Source: a virus
DNA: 45,034 nt
Virus record (IMG/VR): IMGVR_UViG_3300030101_004471
Span: 1-45,034 of that record
Strand: one strand, 5' to 3'
Under the pieces are notes generated by a model. That model was not told the DNA's origin. It saw nothing but the letters and a program-made list of their open reading frames with translations, and did not search any database. Position 1 is the stretch's first letter. Every line of letters begins with the position of its first letter. Shown piece by piece: positions 41,591 to 45,034 of the stretch. Position numbers and translations under genes: made by a program.

Positions 41591-42169
41591 ATGAGTAACA
41601 TTTTCGATCAAATGGAGGCTGACTTTGAAAACAAGTTGGCCTCTTCCGTTGAGAAACTCGATCAGGGTGACTTAACGACAGTAGCTGGATTAGCCAAAGC
41701 TATCCGCGATCAAGAAGAGGCGATTGCAAACCTTGAGGCCGATCTCAAGCAAGCAAAGAAAAGCCTGATGAAGATGACGGATGAAGACCTGCCGACCATG
41801 TTGGCAGAGATTGGACTTTCCAGCATGACGCTTGATGATGGCTCAGAAGTCTCTGTCAAGCAGACCTACGGGGCATCCATCCTCGTAGACAACCGTCCTA
41901 AAGCATATCAATGGCTCCGTGACAACGGATTTGGCGACATCGTCAAGAACACCGTCTCATGCTCGTTTGGCATGGGTGAAGACGAGAAGGCTGAGCAGTT
42001 CCGTTCGATTGCGGAAGAGCGTGGCTATCTTGCTGAGCAAGATACGTCTGTACACTCGTCTACCTTACGCGCTTGGGTTAAGGAGCGCGTGGAAAACGGA
42101 GACGACTTCCCTATGGAGCTTTTCGGTGCATATGTAGGACAACGAGCCATCATTAGGAGGAAAAAATAA
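41591..42169 (+). CDS. Coiled-coil early protein, unknown function
   Basis: 192 residues from the ATG at 41591, placed eight bases after an AAAGGA site; an upstream in-frame ATG at 41561 would lie between promoter and site and is less likely. A coiled coil (about 40-75, EEAIANLEADLKQAKKSL) leads to a compact alpha/beta domain with ASILVDNRPKAYQWLRDNGF and a C-terminal region (WVKERVENGDDFPMELFGAY) followed by a basic end. It is the first gene of the early operon, before an SSB-like gene, so a role in DNA replication or recombination is probable. No family named. Confidence 0.75.
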   Translation: MSNIFDQMEADFENKLASSVEKLDQGDLTTVAGLAKAIRDQEEAIANLEADLKQAKKSLMKMTDEDLPTMLAEIGLSSMTLDDGSEVSVKQTYGASILVDNRPKAYQWLRDNGFGDIVKNTVSCSFGMGEDEKAEQFRSIAEERGYLAEQDTSVHSSTLRAWVKERVENGDDFPMELFGAYVGQRAIIRRKK

Positions 42170-42960
42170 TGGCTGTTAAAAAGAATGAGGTTGCAGAGAC
42201 CAAATCTGCGGAAGTAGTGCAATTCGATCCGACCATGTTTGAGGCAGACGCCGGAATGGGTTTGGAGAACATGGGCGCTGAAGATCTTGCGCTGCCGTTC
42301 CTGAAAATTCTGGGCGGCATGAGCAAGGAACTCGATGTACTGGAAGACGCTCGCAAAGGTGACATTTACAATACCGTCACTGGAGCCGTTTTAAAGGGCA
42401 AGGACGGCGTTAGAGTTGTCCCGTGTGCCTACCAGCGTCGGTTCATCCGTTGGGCCCCTCTGGGCGAAGGGACGGGCGCTCCTGTGGCCGTCTACGCACC
42501 GGGTGAGGCCATGCCAAAGACGAAGCGGTCTACCGAGGACAATAAAGACTACGTTGAAGACGGTTCCGGAGACTACATCGAAGAGACGCACCAGCACTAT
42601 GTGCTCGTGCTGCACGAGGACGGTCAGGTTGAAACCGCGCTGGTTGCCATGAAGTCTACGCAGCTAAAGAAGTCGCGTAAATGGAACAGCATGATCTCCT
42701 CCCTGACCGTGAAGGGTAAGAACGGCCCGTTCACCCCGCCGCGTTTCAGTCACGTTTACCTGTTGAAGACGCAACTGGAAGAAAACTCTAAGGGTAGCTG
42801 GCACGGTTGGGAAATGAGCCGCGTCGGTCCAATCGAGGACATGGCAACCTACCAGCGTGGTAAGGACTTTGCCGCCAGCATTGCCGCTGGAGATGTCGTC
42901 GTGAAGCATCAGGACGAGTCCGCGGGCGGGGATGTTAACCCCGACGACGTGCCGTTCTAA
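42169..42960 (+). CDS. Single-stranded DNA-binding protein-like
   Basis: 263 residues. The central part (about 40-215) is beta-rich with many aromatic and basic residues (YQRRFIRWAPLG; KKSRKWNSMISSLTVKGKNG), and the C-terminus is acidic and ends in NPDDVPF, closely like the DDIPF tail by which bacterial SSB recruits partner proteins. A very strong AGGAGG site precedes the ATG. It lies between an early gene and the primase. The SSB role is a reasoned inference from tail and context, not from a recognised OB-fold motif. Confidence 0.7.
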   Translation: MAVKKNEVAETKSAEVVQFDPTMFEADAGMGLENMGAEDLALPFLKILGGMSKELDVLEDARKGDIYNTVTGAVLKGKDGVRVVPCAYQRRFIRWAPLGEGTGAPVAVYAPGEAMPKTKRSTEDNKDYVEDGSGDYIEETHQHYVLVLHEDGQVETALVAMKSTQLKKSRKWNSMISSLTVKGKNGPFTPPRFSHVYLLKTQLEENSKGSWHGWEMSRVGPIEDMATYQRGKDFAASIAAGDVVVKHQDESAGGDVNPDDVPF

Positions 42961-43058
42961 CCAGTTGGGGCGACCAGCATCACTAACTGCGGGATGGAGC
43001 TTCGGCTTCAGTTAAGGCGGTCGGGGTGCAGGTCGTCCCATCCTTCACGGGGACAAAC
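42961..43058 (+). other. Leader between SSB-like gene and primase, with UUCG hairpin
   Basis: This 98-base gap holds no gene. TAACTG (42984-42989) pairs with CAGTTA (43009-43014), and inside it AGC-TTCG-GCT forms a cUUCGg tetraloop hairpin; TGGAGC/GCTTCA (42995-43010) is an alternative six-pair stem. No T-tract follows, so it is not an intrinsic terminator. It could stabilise or separate mRNA segments. Confidence 0.4.
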
Positions 43059-44597
43059 ATGTCTGTACAAAAGTTTTCATCCATTTTTGACGGTCTCAAG
43101 ATCGCCTATGGCACATATAAAATCGAAAAACAGCAGGCTAACGGTAAGAACACGGGCAAAGCTGCCATTATACGCGAACCGCGGGACACGGCCCTGTGGG
43201 AAGGACACCTGTCCGGTAAAGGACGGGGCATTGGCATCATCCCTATCAACGAGGACAACAAGTCTGTCTGGGGCTGCGTAGACGTTGACCAGTACCCGCT
43301 CGACCATAAGGTTCTAGTCGAGAAAATCCGCAAGCTGAAGCTGCCTCTGGTCGTCTGCCGGTCAAAGTCCGGCGGGGCGCATTGCTTCCTGTTCACCACC
43401 GAGTGGGTGGATGCCAAGGACATGCAGGCCACGCTGCAACAAATATCCGCTGCGCTGGGCTATGGCGGCAGTGAAATCTTTCCAAAACAGATCAAGCTCA
43501 ATCTTGACCGCGACGATGTCGGCAATTTTCTGAACCTGCCGTACTACGACGCCGAGGACGGGCTGCGATACGCCATTAAAGATGACGGCACCTCTGCCAC
43601 CATTGAAGAGTTTTTTGAGCTTTACGAGAGCTACAAGCAGACGCCCGAGCAACTGATGGCGCTACAGGTGGGCGATCCTGAAGAGGTATCGCCCATGAAG
43701 GACGGCCCACCGTGTCTTCAGTTCCTGCTCAAGAACAAGATATCCGAGGGTGGCCGCAACAACGGGCTGTTCAACATCGGCGTCTATCTGCGTAAGGCAT
43801 ATCCGGATAGCTGGGAATCGGAGATTCTGACCTACAACTTGCAGTATCTGGAGCCGCCGCTGCCGCTTAGCGAGGTCAACATCGTTGCCAAGCAACTTGA
43901 GAAGAAGGACTACGTCTACCGGTGTAGCGACTCTCCGATAAACGCGCACTGCAACAAGGACCTGTGCCAGACCCGCAAGCACGGCATCGGTGCAGCCATC
44001 CAAGGCGCGGCCATCGCGAACCTTCGCAAGTACAACTCAAACCCGCCGGTCTGGTTTTTAGATGTCAACGGTGAGCCCGTCGAGCTGGATACAGAAGCTC
44101 TGATGAGCCAAGCCGCATTTCAGAAATGCTGCATGGAGCAGCTTAATTTCATGCCCCGGTCTGTCAGCAAGCAGGTCTGGGAGGGACGCATAGGCGGTCT
44201 AATGAATGAGATGCGGGACAATGAGAGCGCCATCATAGATGTCGCCGAAGACGCCAGCATAAGCGGCCAGTTCTACGATTATTTAGAAGAGTTCTGCGCT
44301 CATATGCAAAAGGCAAACGACAAGGAAGAGATACTGCTCAAACGCCCGTGGACCGACGAAGAAACTAACAAAACCATGTTCCGAATAAAAGACTTTGAAG
44401 CATATCTCAAGCGTAACAAGTTCTTTGAGTACAAGCTGCACAAGATCGCCCAGCGCCTGCGGGACATGGGGGCACAGAGTCGCCTGATGAAGATCAAGGG
44501 CAGGCCCGTGCGAGTGTGGGAAATACCCGCTTTTGATAACGCAGACGTAGACATTAACACGCCATCTTTTGGCAGTGGTGAAGGAGCACCTTTCTGA
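43059..44597 (+). CDS. Archaeo-eukaryotic-type primase (PrimPol-like) with PriCT-type C-terminus
   Basis: 512 residues from the ATG at 43059; a GTG at 43026 lies in poorly conserved leader sequence. The AEP catalytic core shows the metal-binding DxD (D75 and D77 in CVDVDQ) and the SxGxH nucleotide-binding motif (S104 to H108 in SKSGGAH). A PriCT-like helical domain follows (about 225-275, EGGRNNGLFNIGVYLRKAYP), then a Cys/His cluster (CSDSPINAHCNKDLC, about 291-305) resembling a zinc-binding motif of TOTE-type primases. It should prime, and possibly extend, DNA. The end GEGAPF is acidic-hydrophobic. Confidence 0.85.
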   Translation: MSVQKFSSIFDGLKIAYGTYKIEKQQANGKNTGKAAIIREPRDTALWEGHLSGKGRGIGIIPINEDNKSVWGCVDVDQYPLDHKVLVEKIRKLKLPLVVCRSKSGGAHCFLFTTEWVDAKDMQATLQQISAALGYGGSEIFPKQIKLNLDRDDVGNFLNLPYYDAEDGLRYAIKDDGTSATIEEFFELYESYKQTPEQLMALQVGDPEEVSPMKDGPPCLQFLLKNKISEGGRNNGLFNIGVYLRKAYPDSWESEILTYNLQYLEPPLPLSEVNIVAKQLEKKDYVYRCSDSPINAHCNKDLCQTRKHGIGAAIQGAAIANLRKYNSNPPVWFLDVNGEPVELDTEALMSQAAFQKCCMEQLNFMPRSVSKQVWEGRIGGLMNEMRDNESAIIDVAEDASISGQFYDYLEEFCAHMQKANDKEEILLKRPWTDEETNKTMFRIKDFEAYLKRNKFFEYKLHKIAQRLRDMGAQSRLMKIKGRPVRVWEIPAFDNADVDINTPSFGSGEGAPF

Positions 44598-45034
44598 TGA
44601 AAGACCGTAACGATTACATTTACGAGCAGCGCGTGGTGCAGCTCCGCACATATCAATCCATCGCGGATGAGGTGGGCCTGTGCCGCGAGCGTATACGCCA
44701 AATCGTAGTTGCAGTGTCTCAGCGCATCCGCTGGGAGCAAGAGATTGAAGCCTTGCCGGACAAACCGCATAAGATGTGCCACCTCGTCCTGCCCCGCAGG
44801 GTCCGTAACTGCCTCAAGAACGAATTTCTATTCGATCTGACATTCGAGGAGTTCATCGAATACGCTGAAAATAAGAAGCTCGACAACATACCCAACCTCG
44901 GCAAGGGCAGCATCTCGTTGCTCGAAACGCGGCTCGCGGAACAAGGCCATGTCTTGCCCAAGCGGCTACGTAGCAAAGCCAGCCTACTTCGAGATGTAGT
45001 TCAATCCAAACGCGAGGCCCGATACGCCAAGTAT
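44597..45034 (+). CDS. Sigma-region-4-like and alpha-CTD-like regulator (partial at window end)
   Basis: At least 146 residues, open at the window end. The ATG overlaps the primase stop (TGATG) and follows AAGGAG. Residues about 16-46 (TYQSIADEVGLCRERIRQIV) match the sigma70 region 4 helix-turn-helix that reads -35 elements, including the RERIRQI core. Residues about 95-117 (LDNIPNLGKGSISLLETRLA) match the helix-hairpin-helix-like part of the RNA polymerase alpha C-terminal domain (compare NLG-[KR]-KSL). The combination suggests a phage transcription regulator contacting promoter DNA. If the window is joined end to start, the frame continues to a TAA at 94-96. Confidence 0.75.
   Translation, partial: MKDRNDYIYEQRVVQLRTYQSIADEVGLCRERIRQIVVAVSQRIRWEQEIEALPDKPHKMCHLVLPRRVRNCLKNEFLFDLTFEEFIEYAENKKLDNIPNLGKGSISLLETRLAEQGHVLPKRLRSKASLLRDVVQSKREARYAKY

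Noticed and set aside
43026-43058. Upstream GTG start for the primase
   Set aside because: The extra 11 residues come from the leader sequence, and the ATG at 43059 has a suitable upstream GGGGA.
1-45034. Integrase, repressor, transposon or tRNA genes
   Set aside because: None was found in any reading frame or intergenic gap; gaps are short and the larger ones are accounted for in the features.

Overview
The window is a stretch of tailed-phage genome, most likely a marine podovirus-type phage of an alphaproteobacterium. It encodes a terminase large subunit, portal, scaffold, HK97-type capsid protein, head-tail adaptors, a P22/T7-like tail nozzle and a set of large internal (ejection-type) virion proteins. 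I see no tape-measure, sheath or tail-tube gene. The host guess rests on a GTA-type three-helix holin, a GTTC-N7-GTTC box (the alphaproteobacterial LexA form) in front of the late operon, and base composition that by eye is balanced rather than AT-rich as in SAR11 phages. No integrase, repressor, small terminase, DNA polymerase, tRNA, transposon or CRISPR array is visible.

Layout. 1-226: a noncoding control region with GC-rich palindromes, a perfect 16-bp bacterial parS sequence, a LexA-like box overlapping a predicted -35, and an inverted repeat over the -10. 227-4889: terL, an unknown gene, portal. 4911-6908: small membrane proteins (one with an EF-hand loop), holin and GH108 endolysin. 6909-10487: GroES-like co-chaperonin, scaffold, two virion candidates and the major capsid protein, closed by a strong intrinsic terminator (10513-10545). 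10649-13672: a decoration-like protein, then an island of tiny very basic proteins, three of them under 55 residues. 13672-15983: adaptors and connector-like proteins. 15985-27484: a long tail-fibre region containing two parallel modules, each an MP-[FY]-IG appendage protein followed by three short paralogous cassettes ending in GDLA, plus an S74 self-cleaving fibre, a carbohydrate-binding-like fibre and a protein with thirteen exact 20-residue repeats. 27484-40054: tail nozzle and internal virion/ejection proteins. 40051-41499 (minus strand): an SNF2-type helicase convergent with the virion operon. 41591-45034: a divergent replication/early operon with a coiled-coil protein, an SSB-like protein, an archaeo-eukaryotic-type primase, and a protein cut by the window end that joins a sigma-region-4-like helix-turn-helix to an RNA polymerase alpha-CTD-like segment.

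How the parts work together (inference). The early operon and the helicase fire from overlapping divergent promoters at 41510-41550. The virion genes run as one long plus-strand operon from the region before terL, with translational coupling at many overlapping stop/start codons. The sigma4/alpha-CTD-like protein is the last early gene seen and is a candidate regulator of late transcription. If the window is a circular or permuted genome, that gene runs in frame across the junction and ends at 96, directly before the late promoter.

Most interesting: the perfect parS site, the sigma4/alpha-CTD chimera, the six GDLA-encoding 13-bp junctions that are identical at nucleotide level and double as ribosome-binding sites, the duplicated fibre module, the 13 x 20 repeat protein and the island of basic mini-genes.
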